Shown piece after piece: positions 8,793-17,718 of a DNA stretch of 64,000 nucleotides. Each line of letters starts with the position of its first letter. Position 1 is the stretch's first letter. Position numbers and translations under genes: made by a program. The notes under the pieces were generated by a model, which did not search any database, was not told the DNA's origin, and saw only the letters and a list, made by a program, of their open reading frames with translations. The DNA comes from Gloeocapsopsis dulcis (lineage in GTDB: Bacteria; Cyanobacteriota; Cyanobacteriia; Cyanobacteriales; Chroococcidiopsidaceae), in NCBI RefSeq assembly GCF_032163395.1, contig NZ_CP119968.1, positions 5,172,001-5,236,000 of the forward strand, given 5' to 3'.

Positions 8793-8953
8793 CAATCATC
8801 AGGGTGCATCTACTCTGCAAAGTATACCAGGTTAGATACCATTGATTTACTTGTGATTCTAGATTTTTTGTTAAGTGTTGGTAACAGGTCGCGAAAAAGC
8901 GATTAGCATTTAGCGCTTAGCACTTAGCAATTACGAATCTCTGTTCGCGATCA

Positions 8954-10438
8954 CTAACCATTAAGCTTCTTCGCCAGCAATTGATTCGTCAACTTAGGAT
9001 CAGCACGTCCGCCGGTTTCCTTGAGAACTTTTCCGACAAAGAAGCCGAGGAGTTTAGTTTTACCGTTGCGGTACTGTTCTAGTTCCTTTGGGTTAGCGGC
9101 GATGACTTGATCGATGACTTGTTCTAACGCACCCGAATCCGAGATTTGACCTAGGTTATCGCGTTCGACGATCGCTTTTGGCGAACCACCTTTAGTTAAC
9201 AACTCTGGCAAGATGTCTTTGGCGATTTTACCGCTGATCGTGTTGTCTTCAATCAACGTAACGAGTTCCGCAAGGGCTTCTGGGTTGAGCGCAATTTCAT
9301 TGATGCCCAGCTTATTTTTATTCAGGTACGCTGCAATATCACCCATAATCCAGTTTGCTGCTTGTTTAGCAGATGCACCGGAGGCGATCGCTGCTTCAAA
9401 ATACTCAGCGACAGTGCGATCGTCGGTTAACACCCGTGCATCATACGGTGAAAGCCCCAGTTCGGTTTCATAACGATGGCGTTTTTGGGCAGGTAATTCA
9501 GGAAGTTCGCTGCGCCATTTTTCGAGTTGTTCGTTTGTGACTTCAATCGGTGCTAAGTCAGGTTCGGGGAAGTAGCGGTAATCGCTAGAACCTTCTTTCA
9601 CGCGCATACTAATAGTGCGTTGAGCGCCTTCTTCCCACAAGCGAGTTTCTTGAATGATTCTTTCTCCCGCTTCAACCGCAGCAGTTTGGCGTTCAATTTC
9701 GTATTCAATCGCGCGTTGAATCGCGTTGAACGAGTTCATATTTTTAATTTCTACTTTAGTGCCAAACTCTTTTTGTCCCACAGGGCGCACCGAAATATTA
9801 ACATCACACCGCAGGGAACCTTCTTGCATATTGCCGTCACTCACACCCAAGTAACGTAAAATGCGGCGGAGTTCTTGCGCGTATTCAGCAGCTTCTTGTC
9901 CCGATCGCATATCTGGTTCCGAGACAATTTCAACTAATGGTATACCCGCACGGTTGTAGTCTACTAACGAGTACGTTGAACCTGAAAGGCGATCGCTGCC
10001 AGCATGAACTAATTTTCCGGCATCTTCTTCCATGTGCAGCCGCGTGATACCGATGCGTTTGCGTACCGGATTGCCATCACCATCAACTAGTTCAACTTCT
10101 AACCAGCCGTGTTCTGCGATCGGCAAGTCGTATTGTGAAATTTGGTAGTTTTTTGGTAAATCAGGATAAAAATACTGTTTCCGGTCAAATTTGCTATATT
10201 TGGCAATCTCGCAATTGAGTGCTAAACCTGCTTTAACAGCGTATTCCAGAACTTTTTCATTTAAAACAGGTAATACCCCAGGTAAACCCATGCAAATTGG
10301 GTCAATGTTAGTATTAGGGTCAGCACCAAACTCGGTCGAGCTACTAGAAAATATTTTAGTTTTTGTACTCAGCTGACAATGGGTTTCTAAACCAATAATC
10401 GCTTCGTAATCGGTTTTTACCGCAGTAGCAGTAGTCAT
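8954..10438 (-). CDS. gatB: Asp-tRNA(Asn)/Glu-tRNA(Gln) amidotransferase subunit B
   Basis: GatB is the kinase/tRNA-binding subunit of GatCAB, which converts mischarged Glu-tRNA(Gln) (and Asp-tRNA(Asn)) to the correct amide form; cyanobacteria rely on it for Gln-tRNA. The sequence contains the GatB signature region ([20 protein letters not shown] near the start, then [20 protein letters not shown]) and the C-terminal YqeY-like helical tail ending in [18 protein letters not shown] at 10438 is preferred over the TTG at 10444. Length (494 aa) is normal. gatA and gatC are not in the window, as usual for cyanobacteria, where the subunits are dispersed. Confidence 0.96.
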   Translation of the reverse strand: MTTATAVKTDYEAIIGLETHCQLSTKTKIFSSSSTEFGADPNTNIDPICMGLPGVLPVLNEKVLEYAVKAGLALNCEIAKYSKFDRKQYFYPDLPKNYQISQYDLPIAEHGWLEVELVDGDGNPVRKRIGITRLHMEEDAGKLVHAGSDRLSGSTYSLVDYNRAGIPLVEIVSEPDMRSGQEAAEYAQELRRILRYLGVSDGNMQEGSLRCDVNISVRPVGQKEFGTKVEIKNMNSFNAIQRAIEYEIERQTAAVEAGERIIQETRLWEEGAQRTISMRVKEGSSDYRYFPEPDLAPIEVTNEQLEKWRSELPELPAQKRHRYETELGLSPYDARVLTDDRTVAEYFEAAIASGASAKQAANWIMGDIAAYLNKNKLGINEIALNPEALAELVTLIEDNTISGKIAKDILPELLTKGGSPKAIVERDNLGQISDSGALEQVIDQVIAANPKELEQYRNGKTKLLGFFVGKVLKETGGRADPKLTNQLLAKKLNG

Positions 10439-10659
10439 AATCAAACCAAGCAGCTATATCTTTATTAGGCTACTATTGTAGACTGGGATTAACCGAATGG
10501 AATTTCCCTTCAGTGTTGATTAGCCACTGAGGAATCATTATTGACAATTTATGCAATTCATGCAGATGTTTTTAAGTGATTATTGTTGGGGTTTGCAGCA
10601 GCAATGCTTGAATCAATAGCAGCATTAAGATGCTGTTAACCTAAGATTTATAGCATTCC

Positions 10660-10934
10660 ATGAAGTTTGAAATTTCTACGCCTCTTGGATTTACAGTTAG
10701 AACATCCGAGGAGTATTGGCAACGGCTAATCGTCAAGCATCCTGATATTGAGGAGTTGGAGGAGCTAATTGAATTAGCTATAGCTGCGATGCAGAAGTAT
10801 TATTGTTTTATCGGGCACGGAGAGAAGAGCGTTGGGTTGTTGCGGTTGCACTGCGCTTAAATGGAGACGGATTCCTCATCACAGCTTACCAAACCGATGC
10901 GATTAAGGAAGGGGAAACAGTATGGCTCAAATAA
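10660..10934 (+). pseudogene. Decayed PBECR/RelE-like toxin-type gene (frameshifted, internal deletion)
   Basis: The first 34 codons read MKFEISTPLGFTVRTSEEYW...PDIEELEELIEL in one frame. The continuation AEVLLFYRAR...RWVVAVALRLNGDGFLITAY...EGETVWLK-stop follows in another frame from about 10788, ending at 10934. The join lacks roughly a dozen residues relative to what I remember of this small family, so a deletion not divisible by three has occurred. The family resembles phage-Barnase-EndoU-colicin-RelE-like (PBECR) nuclease domains. That assignment is from memory and moderate. The stop overlaps the start of the DUF2283 gene by 13 bp, the typical layout of a toxin-antitoxin-like pair whose first member has been inactivated. 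Confidence 0.65.
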
Positions 10935-11158
10935 AGGTGTTTTACGAAGCAGATACAGAACTATTGAGCGTATTTTGGCAAGTTCCGAGAAGGAACCAAA
11001 TTGGTACTGAGCTTGGAGACGGTGTGATTTTGATCAAGGACGGGGTAAGTGGTGAGCCAATTGGGTTAGAAGTTTTGTCCTATCGTCCTGGAGACGATCG
11101 CTTTGATGCTGTAAGTGTTGAGCTAGTGAAAGTGAGTTCGATGCAACCAACCAGCTAA
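10922..11158 (+). CDS. DUF2283 family small protein, probable partner of the broken upstream gene
   Basis: A 78-residue protein with the DUF2283 pattern: IKVFYEADTELLSVFW, a strand-rich middle, DGVILIKDGVSGEPIGLEVL and a terminal PGDDRFDAVSVEL. DUF2283 proteins are small and commonly sit beside RelE-like or nuclease-like genes, which suggests an antitoxin-like role; this is inference. The ATG lies inside the last codons of the decayed toxin-type gene, implying past translational coupling. An attC-like hairpin follows immediately at its stop codon. Confidence 0.75.
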   Translation: MAQIKVFYEADTELLSVFWQVPRRNQIGTELGDGVILIKDGVSGEPIGLEVLSYRPGDDRFDAVSVELVKVSSMQPTS

Positions 11159-11240
11159 TAACCTCGATGCAGCGAACGAACGAGAAATGCTTGGTGGGGT
11201 TGCCGAGGCTACTTGCCGCCGCTGATTGAGAACGTTATGC
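11156..11240. repeat. attC-like imperfect inverted repeat
   Basis: The 5' arm TAATAACCTCGATGCAGCG (from 11156) is imperfectly complementary to the 3' arm ending CGCCGCTGATTGAGAACG-TTATGC (to 11240). The terminal GTTATGC resembles an integron core site, and the two arms enclose a variable centre. It begins at the stop codon of a toxin-antitoxin-type gene, the place where a cassette recombination site would lie. No integrase gene is in the window, so this would be an isolated or relic site. Confidence 0.4.
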
Positions 11241-11394
11241 GTTTAGACTGTTAGGTAAGCGGTGCCCATGAAGGTTAAGATTTAATATTGTATTTTAGCT
11301 AAAGCTGTAGAACTACTGTTTTGGATATAGAAGACTAAAAAGCGGACAAACCATTACAGTAGGCTAGAATTCTCGAATACTGAATATAAGCAGA
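11241..11394. promoter_or_regulatory. Leader of the AraC-type gene
   Basis: AT-rich 154-bp non-coding stretch upstream of the regulator at 11395. I see no clear operator or hairpin. Confidence 0.3.
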
Positions 11395-12270
11395 ATGAAG
11401 GATATAGCCAACAAAATTGTGCCTGTTGCACCTCTTGTATCAAGTAGTCAGGCAGAGTGGAACAACATTTTTCTTGCTTATTACCAACTACCTGCTTGTG
11501 AGATTCCAAAGCACTTTCTCAATGAACATACACTAACAATCTGTAGCGAGTTAAGTGCGCCATCTCTAGTCGAGTGTTCCCTAGACAATCGGTTTAAACG
11601 CTATTGGTTTAACAGTGGAGACATCATCTTCTGCCCCGCAGGTATTAGCAAATCCTTAGCTTGGGAACAAAAAAATAGTTGCATATTGCTTGCCCTTGAG
11701 CCACAACTGGTTGAACTAGTTGCTTATGAATCTTTTTATGCAGATCATATTGACTTTCTGCCGCAATTTAAGATTATCGATCCGTTAATTCTACAAATTG
11801 TGTACGCTCTTAAATCTGAGCTTGAATCTGGATGTCCATCTGGTCGTTTGTACGGGGAATCAGCAGCAGCGATGCTTGCGATTCACCTACTCAAAATTAA
11901 CTCGTCTGTCAGACAACTTATTCAAGAGTATAAAGGTGGATTACCCAAGCACAAATTGTCTCAAATAGTTGAATATATTGATGAATATCTTGCTCAAAAT
12001 ATAGGACTGTCCGAACTGGCTGAAGTTGTTGGGATGAGTCAATATCATTTTACTCGACTGTTTAAACAATCAATGGGTATTACTCCGTATCAGTACTTGA
12101 TCAGACAACGTGTGGAACGAGCAAAGCGGCTACTGCTACAGGAAAAACTGAATATTGCTGGTGTTGCCCTCGAATGCGGATTTGCTAACCAAGGTCATCT
12201 CAGCTATCACTTTAAGCGTCTACTAAATATCACACCAAAAGCCTTCTCAAATAGCAGCAAGAATCTGTAA
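11395..12270 (+). CDS. AraC family transcriptional regulator
   Basis: A 291-residue regulator. The N-terminal 180 residues are a cupin-like effector region of the type found in cyanobacterial PchR/AraC-like proteins. The C-terminal 100 residues hold two helix-turn-helix units (IGLSELAEVVGMSQYHFTRLFKQ and LNIAGVALECGFANQGHLSYHFKR), with the family ending ITPKAFSN. It is paralogous to the AraC protein at 45774-46661, with which it shares the GGLPKHKLxQxxxYIxExLxQNI linker. The next gene, a RidA homologue 156 bp downstream on the same strand, is a plausible target, but nothing here proves it. Confidence 0.9.
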   Translation: MKDIANKIVPVAPLVSSSQAEWNNIFLAYYQLPACEIPKHFLNEHTLTICSELSAPSLVECSLDNRFKRYWFNSGDIIFCPAGISKSLAWEQKNSCILLALEPQLVELVAYESFYADHIDFLPQFKIIDPLILQIVYALKSELESGCPSGRLYGESAAAMLAIHLLKINSSVRQLIQEYKGGLPKHKLSQIVEYIDEYLAQNIGLSELAEVVGMSQYHFTRLFKQSMGITPYQYLIRQRVERAKRLLLQEKLNIAGVALECGFANQGHLSYHFKRLLNITPKAFSNSSKNL

Positions 12271-12426
12271 AATGAGCAACAATCTGTAAGACCGCTAATT
12301 CAGTAAAGCCGTATCCTCAGTACAACAGTTGAAGTGCTTTAGTTACCTTAAACACAGCATGTGTGACTTGCTTAGGCTTTCACTCAACTTATGTCGGTAG
12401 GTTCTTTTTTCTTAGGTAAGGCAAGC

Positions 12427-12831
12427 ATGTCAAAACAGTACATCAATCCAGCACCACTATTTGCAAGCTTAAAATTTGGTTTCTCTCAAATAGTGACGGT
12501 TCAAGGTGGTCGAACAGTATACCTATCTGGTCAAACACCGTTTAATGCCGAAGAGAAAGTAGTAGGCGTTAACCGCAGAGAACAAATGCAACAGTGCTTA
12601 AAAAACGTGAAGACGGCATTGGAAGCAGTCGGTGGTTCACTGAGCGATGTTGTGTCGCTACGCATTTATATGGTGAACTATAATCCCGATGCAGAAGTCA
12701 ATGCGATCGCACAAGGGCTGAAAGAGTTTTTTCCTGGTGAACATCCTCCTGCAACAACCTGGATTGGCATTTCCTCGCTTGCTCTTAAGGAATTCTTGAT
12801 AGAAATTGAGGCAGTAGCTGTTGTGAAGTAG
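12427..12831 (+). CDS. RidA family enamine/imine deaminase-like protein
   Basis: RidA/YjgF proteins hydrolyse reactive 2-aminoacrylate and related imines. The 134-residue product starts MSKQYINPAPLFASLKFGFSQIV and carries VYLSGQTPFNAEEKVVG, a helical middle and the terminal PGEHPPATTWIGIS...FLIEIEAVAVV segment with the catalytic-type region near residue 105. An in-frame ATG at 12391 would prepend 12 unusual residues. The ATG at 12427 matches the family length and follows a GGTAAGG element, so it is chosen. The gene follows the AraC regulator and may belong to the same response. Confidence 0.85.
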   Translation: MSKQYINPAPLFASLKFGFSQIVTVQGGRTVYLSGQTPFNAEEKVVGVNRREQMQQCLKNVKTALEAVGGSLSDVVSLRIYMVNYNPDAEVNAIAQGLKEFFPGEHPPATTWIGISSLALKEFLIEIEAVAVVK

Positions 12832-12837
12832 CATTTT

Positions 12838-13190
12838 TCACGTCTTATGCTTTTCCCTCTGTTCATAAGCAAGGTCACCATGCCAGAGTAATACTGTTGC
12901 GAAGTCCATTGAGACATCAATTGATTGTGGAAGCAGTTGCGGCATAACACCCTCGTGTACACCAACCGCCAAGAGGCGATCAACTATGAAGCAATAGTTA
13001 CTAGCGGCGGGTAATGAGCACGTTGTACTGCTTCGGTTATGAGTTTTGGAAGTTCTTGAGAGTTGGTTAGTTAGCTGTAATAAGGTGCAAAACCTCAACA
13101 GTGACTTACGATCAAATGAAGTAGTGCTAGAGTTATTGCAAGAATTTAACAATGTGAGGCAACGGACGGCAAAAAGCTTTTTTAGTTGAA
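12838..13190. other. Non-coding stretch with a possible gene relic
   Basis: This 380-bp gap between ridA and mutY shows no intact gene. On the plus strand, about 13068-13190, one frame reads VQNLNSDLRSNEVVLELLQE and on to a stop. It is coiled-coil-like and extends upstream only through a stop codon. That could be the 3' remnant of a gene, but I cannot name it. A minus-strand open frame at 12838-13152 is Ser/Thr-rich at its N-terminal end and unconvincing. Confidence 0.25.
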
Positions 13191-13220
13191 CTTAATCCTA
13201 CTCATATAAAGATGCGATCG

Positions 13221-14294
13221 CTATTTACTCTGCATCGAAAACAGTTGAAAAACTTTTTTATCCAATGTAGTAGCAAGTTTTACTACTATGTTGCTTGTTT
13301 TAATCCAGTAGATATACTCTGAAAAGCCTAATTTTTGCAGAACAAGTGCAGCATCGTTGTGTTCTTCTATTGCTTGTACAATTAAAACTTTGCCAGAAAT
13401 GCGATGATGAGTAATTGTGTGGGGAAAATTCTTTGACAATTTGAGAAGTTGTAGCTTAGGCAATGTGTCTAAAATCCTTTCTAGTTCTAAAAGTTCGTTA
13501 TTAGAAATTAAAGGAAAGCCGATAGTTTTTGCTAAAAATCCTTTTGTTCGCTTGACAAGTGCAAGTGTATCTGTTGGGGTGTGCCAAATAATCAATGCAA
13601 ACAACTCAACATTGACTGAAGTACGTCGCGGTTTTTTGGGCGGACACTGGGCAATACAATTATTGGTAAATGCGAGGCAATGTTCTTGTAAAGGGCATTG
13701 ATTGCATAGTGGGTTTGATTTTCGACAAATTGTCGCCCCCAACTCCATCATGGCTTGATTGAAATCGCCAGGACGTTCGGCAGGAATGATGTTGTTGACA
13801 TAAGCTTGAATTGCTGATTGTCCTGATTTACTCCACACATCTGATAAAGCAAGTAAACGACTGACAACGCGGATGACATTACCATCGACACAGGCAACTT
13901 TTTCGTGATAGCAGATGCTGGCGATCGCACTTGCGGTATAAGCACCACAACCAGGAATTTTAAGCCATTCCTCATACGATTGCGGAAAACGACCGTAAAG
14001 CTGTTCTACAATCAACTGCGCACCTTTTTTTAAATTACGCGCCCGCGCATAGTAACCTAATCCTGACCAAAGTTGACGTAACGTTTCCTCATCACACGCG
14101 GCGAGATCGTAAACTGTAGGCAACTGCTTAATAAAGTCGGAAAACTTAATGACAACTACAGCCATCACAGTTTGTTGACTCATCACTTCACTCACCCAGG
14201 TGTGATAAACATTTATCTCCTGACGCCAAGGTAAGAGTCGCTGATGATTGTCGTACCACTCAAGGAGTTTCTTTGTACAGGAATTTAGTGTCAT
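13221..14294 (-). CDS. mutY: A/G-specific adenine DNA glycosylase
   Basis: MutY removes adenine mispaired with 8-oxoguanine. The 357-residue protein has the catalytic Glu region (TWVSEVMSQQT, near residue 35), the helix-hairpin-helix IPGCGAYTASAIASI followed by the catalytic Asp in CVDGNVIRV, and the iron-sulfur loop with spacing C-x6-C-x2-C-x5-C (from CRKSNPLC to EHC, near residue 200). A C-terminal NUDIX-like recognition domain follows (from about residue 230). All key residues are present. It is solitary, with a small conserved gene just upstream on the same strand. Confidence 0.94.
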   Translation of the reverse strand: MTLNSCTKKLLEWYDNHQRLLPWRQEINVYHTWVSEVMSQQTVMAVVVIKFSDFIKQLPTVYDLAACDEETLRQLWSGLGYYARARNLKKGAQLIVEQLYGRFPQSYEEWLKIPGCGAYTASAIASICYHEKVACVDGNVIRVVSRLLALSDVWSKSGQSAIQAYVNNIIPAERPGDFNQAMMELGATICRKSNPLCNQCPLQEHCLAFTNNCIAQCPPKKPRRTSVNVELFALIIWHTPTDTLALVKRTKGFLAKTIGFPLISNNELLELERILDTLPKLQLLKLSKNFPHTITHHRISGKVLIVQAIEEHNDAALVLQKLGFSEYIYWIKTSNIVVKLATTLDKKVFQLFSMQSK

Positions 14295-14327
14295 CCAGCT
14301 TGAAGTATCTGTGATTTATTTTGTAGA

Positions 14328-14600
14328 TTAGCGATCGCGATCGCCTCTCACTCCAAAGAACTCATTGCAAGACACTTGCACCACATCCTCAAAACCTAAA
14401 TCTTGTAAATGTGCGATCCATCCTGCGGGTGTTCCATCATGTTCCAACGTTCCTAAAACCAGCGCTACATCAGCAATTTCTGGTAGAACGCACACACTAT
14501 AAAAGCGTGGTTCTTTAGCCGCAAACGAGAATTCGACAGATAACCAGTCAGGAATTGTGGCTAAGTCAGGTTTGCCGTTAGCTTTAAAGCACAGTGTCAT
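14328..14600 (-). CDS. Conserved small hypothetical protein
   Basis: A 90-residue acidic protein that I cannot assign to a named family. It begins MTLCFKANGKPDLATIPDW at the ATG at 14600; the upstream TTG at 14615 would add five residues. Features are a central FSFAAKEPRFYSVCVLPE strand region and a GWIAHLQDLGFEDVVQVSC segment. It is cytoplasmic by composition. It lies 33 bp upstream of mutY on the same strand, so cotranscription is likely, but that says little about function. Confidence 0.6.
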   Translation of the reverse strand: MTLCFKANGKPDLATIPDWLSVEFSFAAKEPRFYSVCVLPEIADVALVLGTLEHDGTPAGWIAHLQDLGFEDVVQVSCNEFFGVRGDRDR

Positions 14601-14664
14601 ATCTAGTTTTATCAAAGTTGTTTAGAATGACAGTAGGCGAGGGCGAATATGGTGAGTAAACACA

Positions 14665-15300
14665 TTGTTGCAGCTAAATAACTACCAAATCAAACTGCTA
14701 GCTGCAATTTTTATGGCAATCGACCATGTAGGTATTGTATTCTTTCCCAATATATTAATTTTTCGAGTTATTGGTCGCCTGAGTTTTCCGCTGTTTGCTT
14801 GGCTATTAGCCCAAGGAGAACGATATACTCGCAGCTTTCCACGGTACTTAAAAAGACTTGTACTTTTGGGTTTGTTGAGTCAGCCGTTGTATTTCCTTGC
14901 TTTATCGGGTACAAAACTTAATATTCTGTTTACACTATCACTGGGATTGATTACGTTGCGGTTGAGTCGTAGTCGAGACTATAAATATTTAATTTGGGTT
15001 TTGGGGATTGTGTCAGCAGAATTACTCCACGTTGAGTATGGTGCTTATGGTGTTGCTGCAATGTGCTTACTTTCAATCTTTACACCAAGCATTAATTGGT
15101 GGTTAGCGTGGATTGGGTTACATCTAGTTGATGCGATCGCTGTATCAAATATCTTTCAACTCCCTGCAATAGTTACTCCAGTATTTATCCATCTTGCTAA
15201 TCAACAAAGGGGATCTTCAGCGCGTTGGTTCTACAGCTTCTATCCGTTACACTTACTTGTGTTATTTCTGGTGTTTCGGCTAAATCAGGCACGGTTCTAA
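14665..15300 (+). CDS. TraX family membrane protein
   Basis: A 211-residue polytopic protein. LNNYQIKLLAAIFMAIDHVG and the following GRLSFPLFAWLLAQGERYTRS are hallmarks of the TraX/acyltransferase-3-like family. TraX of the F plasmid acetylates pilin; chromosomal homologues in bacteria are of unknown substrate. At least six hydrophobic stretches are visible. No ATG is available at the correct N-terminus. The frame opens with two consecutive TTG codons (14665, 14668), one of which must serve as start unless a 5' indel has occurred: an ATG at 14649 in another frame runs into a stop after ten codons. Confidence 0.8.
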   Translation: MLQLNNYQIKLLAAIFMAIDHVGIVFFPNILIFRVIGRLSFPLFAWLLAQGERYTRSFPRYLKRLVLLGLLSQPLYFLALSGTKLNILFTLSLGLITLRLSRSRDYKYLIWVLGIVSAELLHVEYGAYGVAAMCLLSIFTPSINWWLAWIGLHLVDAIAVSNIFQLPAIVTPVFIHLANQQRGSSARWFYSFYPLHLLVLFLVFRLNQARF

Positions 15301-15301
15301 T

Positions 15302-16741
15302 TTAGAATCCTAGTGGGCGTTGATAAGTTTCGATAACTTCAGTTATTTTTTCGGCAATATGTAATAGTTGCATATCGTACCAGCGTCTTCCCACCAACTG
15401 GATACTGATCGGTACTGCGGCTGTTTGTCCTACAGGTATGACAACGACGGGATGACCTGTTAAAGTGAATATTGCAGTGTAGGCAACACCGCCTAAGAGA
15501 TAGTTTACCTGTTGTCCATCGATGCTAATTGGTCTGCCCACAGGTTGATGACCAAACGCAGGAAAAGCAACGGTAGGACAAATCCAAGCATCGCAGTTAA
15601 CTAGAAATTGTTCGAGTTGTGCGGTGAAGCGATCGCGTCTCGCCATTGCTGATGCATACTGTTTTAAGTTAAACCTAGTTCCTCTAAGACTACTTTTGAC
15701 GACACTTCCCCCAGATATTAGCCTTCGTAAATTATCTTGAAGAAGCGGTAGCTGCGGTATCGGTCTGGTACTCATCCATGCTCCAATTAATTCACCACAA
15801 GTTTCTATTGCACCTGTGAAATCAAATGGTGAGGGATTTGCTTTTTCTACAACGCAACCATGACTTGCAAGAGTATTTGCCAGCTTTTCTAACACGGTAC
15901 GTATCTCAATAGAAACTGGAACATCACCAAAGCCATCGCTCCATGCAATACGATATTCCTTTAAAGAACGTGCATCGACAACTTCTGAATGTGTGGGTGG
16001 TACTTGCCAAGATCGCCCATCAGCACCTTCTACCAGCGATAACCATAGTTTTAAGTCTGCCACAGAGCGCGTCATTGCCCCTGCCGCGTACATATACTGT
16101 AATCCGCGATCGCCTTCTAATGGTGTAGCCCACGCACCTGCCATTGAGACACGATTTTCGGTAGGTTTCATTCCAAATACTCCACAAAAATGTGCCGGAA
16201 TTCGCCCAGAACCTCCCATCCCAGAACATAAATCTAAAGGAGATAACCCCACTGCAACTGCGGCTGCACTACCACCGCTACTTCCACCAACGGTGTATGC
16301 TAAGTTCCAAGGATTATTCGTACGTCCAAAATCCGAGTTGGTTTGCATATCCGAGGCGAGTAATGCCAAGTTGGTTTTACCTAAAATTATTGCCCCAGCA
16401 TTGCGGATACGGGACACTGCAGTAGCATCGTGTTGGGGAATGTAATTTGATAAGCCTTTATAACCACAAGTTGTCCGCATTCCTACTGTTTCATAACAAT
16501 CTTTCACGGTTACAGGGACGCCATGTAATTCTCCCCAAACTTCTCCTTTAGCTAGTGCGACATCTGCGGCTTTTGCTTTAGCGATCGCGTTTTCTTCATC
16601 GAGAGTAATAATTGCATTAATTGTGGGATTATGCTGTGCAATTTGTTGTAGATATGCTTCTAAAACTTCTAATGCAGAAACTTGGCGATCGCGGATCGTT
16701 TTAGCCAGTTGGTATGCTGGCAAGAAAACAATGTCATTCAT
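15302..16741 (-). CDS. Amidase (amidase-signature family)
   Basis: A 479-residue amidase-signature hydrolase with the Ser-cisSer-Lys triad: Lys in VPVTVKDCYET (near residue 84), cis-Ser in GGSSGGSAAAVAVG (near 158) and the nucleophile Ser in GMGGSGRIPA (near 183). The residue before the nucleophile motif differs from the more usual DTGGS, but the serine is intact. Substrates for this family are varied (aryl amides, allophanate, malonamide and others) and cannot be told from sequence alone. It converges on the TraX-like gene with only one base between the stops. It is not GatA; the region downstream of the signature does not match. Confidence 0.88.
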   Translation of the reverse strand: MNDIVFLPAYQLAKTIRDRQVSALEVLEAYLQQIAQHNPTINAIITLDEENAIAKAKAADVALAKGEVWGELHGVPVTVKDCYETVGMRTTCGYKGLSNYIPQHDATAVSRIRNAGAIILGKTNLALLASDMQTNSDFGRTNNPWNLAYTVGGSSGGSAAAVAVGLSPLDLCSGMGGSGRIPAHFCGVFGMKPTENRVSMAGAWATPLEGDRGLQYMYAAGAMTRSVADLKLWLSLVEGADGRSWQVPPTHSEVVDARSLKEYRIAWSDGFGDVPVSIEIRTVLEKLANTLASHGCVVEKANPSPFDFTGAIETCGELIGAWMSTRPIPQLPLLQDNLRRLISGGSVVKSSLRGTRFNLKQYASAMARRDRFTAQLEQFLVNCDAWICPTVAFPAFGHQPVGRPISIDGQQVNYLLGGVAYTAIFTLTGHPVVVIPVGQTAAVPISIQLVGRRWYDMQLLHIAEKITEVIETYQRPLGF

Positions 16742-16893
16742 GGGTTAGTCAAAATATTAGTTTTGATTGATGATAGCGATCGCGTTTTTCCCTTGTCTTG
16801 CCAGTTCTTCCGAAAACTATCGCCATCTTCTAAAAACTTCTAGAGTTTTCTACATATCAAGTCCAGGTTCAAGAATTATGTCTTGGGAAGACC

Positions 16894-16921
16894 TGTTATG
16901 TAATAACAATATGTAATAACA
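16894..16921 (+). promoter_or_regulatory. Tandem palindromic operator candidate upstream of prlF-yhaV
   Basis: TGTTATGTAATAACA (16894-16908) is a perfect 6+6 palindrome around GTA. A second related unit, ATGTAATAACAT (16910-16921), follows in the same phase, so ATGTAATAACA occurs twice in direct orientation. It lies 31-58 bp upstream of the antitoxin start. Antitoxin-type AbrB-fold proteins commonly autoregulate through such sites. Confidence 0.6.
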
Positions 16922-16951
16922 TTTAATTGGGTAGTAGCTTTGATAATCACA

Positions 16952-17281
16952 ATGTCGAATAAACAAAGTAAACATTACGACGCGACTTGGGCACAAATTG
17001 GTAACGCATCCGGTTTTCGCCTTAGTGCAAGATTTTTTAAAGAGAATCCTCAATTTACTGGTGCAAAAGGTGCTGTCGAGGTCATTAGTCCTGATACGTT
17101 ATTAGTACGTCTACAAACTCAATCATCCGAGCAAGTAGAAGATGAACTCATGCTGAGCTTATTTCTAGATTTCTTGATGAAGAACGCGCTTGCCAATCCT
17201 GATAGTGAGTTAGAAGCTTACACAGCCGCTATGTCAGCTGAGGATGACGAGTTGTTAGAAGGAGTCGTAGTTGATAGTTAA
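16952..17281 (+). CDS. prlF: PrlF-type antitoxin (AbrB-like) of a PrlF-YhaV module
   Basis: A 109-residue acidic protein. The C-terminal part, LMLSLFLDFLMKNALANP followed by a DDELLEGVVVD tail, matches the PrlF/SohA pattern (a FLDFL helix, Asn-Pro, then an LxxGV ending). The N-terminus is expected to form the AbrB swapped hairpin, though this region is diverged. Pairing with the overlapping YhaV-like toxin supports the call strongly. ATG at 16952 is chosen over a TTG at 16940. A tandem palindrome lies just upstream. Identity with E. coli PrlF is low; the assignment is from motif and context. Confidence 0.75.
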   Translation: MSNKQSKHYDATWAQIGNASGFRLSARFFKENPQFTGAKGAVEVISPDTLLVRLQTQSSEQVEDELMLSLFLDFLMKNALANPDSELEAYTAAMSAEDDELLEGVVVDS

Positions 17282-17714
17282 TGGCTGGCGAATCTACTTT
17301 ATTAACCGGTTATTTGGTAAACAGCGTCGAGATTTGCAAGCTGAGGTTCGCCAACTCAAGAAAAAGTTATCGTTTGAGGAATATCAGAGTCATGCCACAG
17401 TAAAACTTTATGCGGCAATTATGGTTGCTATTAAGGAGAAAATACCTCTCGATCCTTTTGCATCATACTTTGCACTTTTTGGTCTGCTTAAGAAGTACAG
17501 CCGAGTCAAAAAAATGGGGCTTCCTGATCGCTATCGTCTGTTCTTTCGTACTTTGCAAACTCCAGAACACAAAGCTATTTTTATTCTTTGGTTAGGTTAT
17601 CCAAGGAAGCAAGGAGATAAAAACGACTGCTATAAAGCTTTTACTAAAATGGTACAGAGGGGAGAATTCCCAGAATCTCTTAATGCATTGCTGCTTAATA
17701 GCGATCAGGACTAA
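17271..17714 (+). CDS. yhaV: YhaV family ribosome-dependent mRNA interferase toxin
   Basis: The RelE-superfamily toxin of the pair, 147 residues. It has the YhaV landmarks: NGWRIYF at the start, a charged LQAEVRQLKKKL helix, ATVKLYAAIMVAI, DRYRLFFRTL near residue 85 and the C-terminal GDKNDCYKAFTKMVQRGEFP. It opens with TTG at 17271, overlapping the antitoxin end by 11 bp, which implies translational coupling; no in-frame ATG exists near the N-terminus. The stop codon at 17712-17714 lies just ahead of the IS1 junction. In the reconstructed empty site it would overlap the araC stop codon tail-to-tail. Confidence 0.8.
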   Translation: MIVNGWRIYFINRLFGKQRRDLQAEVRQLKKKLSFEEYQSHATVKLYAAIMVAIKEKIPLDPFASYFALFGLLKKYSRVKKMGLPDRYRLFFRTLQTPEHKAIFILWLGYPRKQGDKNDCYKAFTKMVQRGEFPESLNALLLNSDQD

Positions 17715-17718
17715 AGTA

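Noticed and set aside
12838-13152. 104-codon minus-strand frame after ridA
   Set aside because: Ser/Thr-rich at its start, no recognisable motif, no ribosome site.
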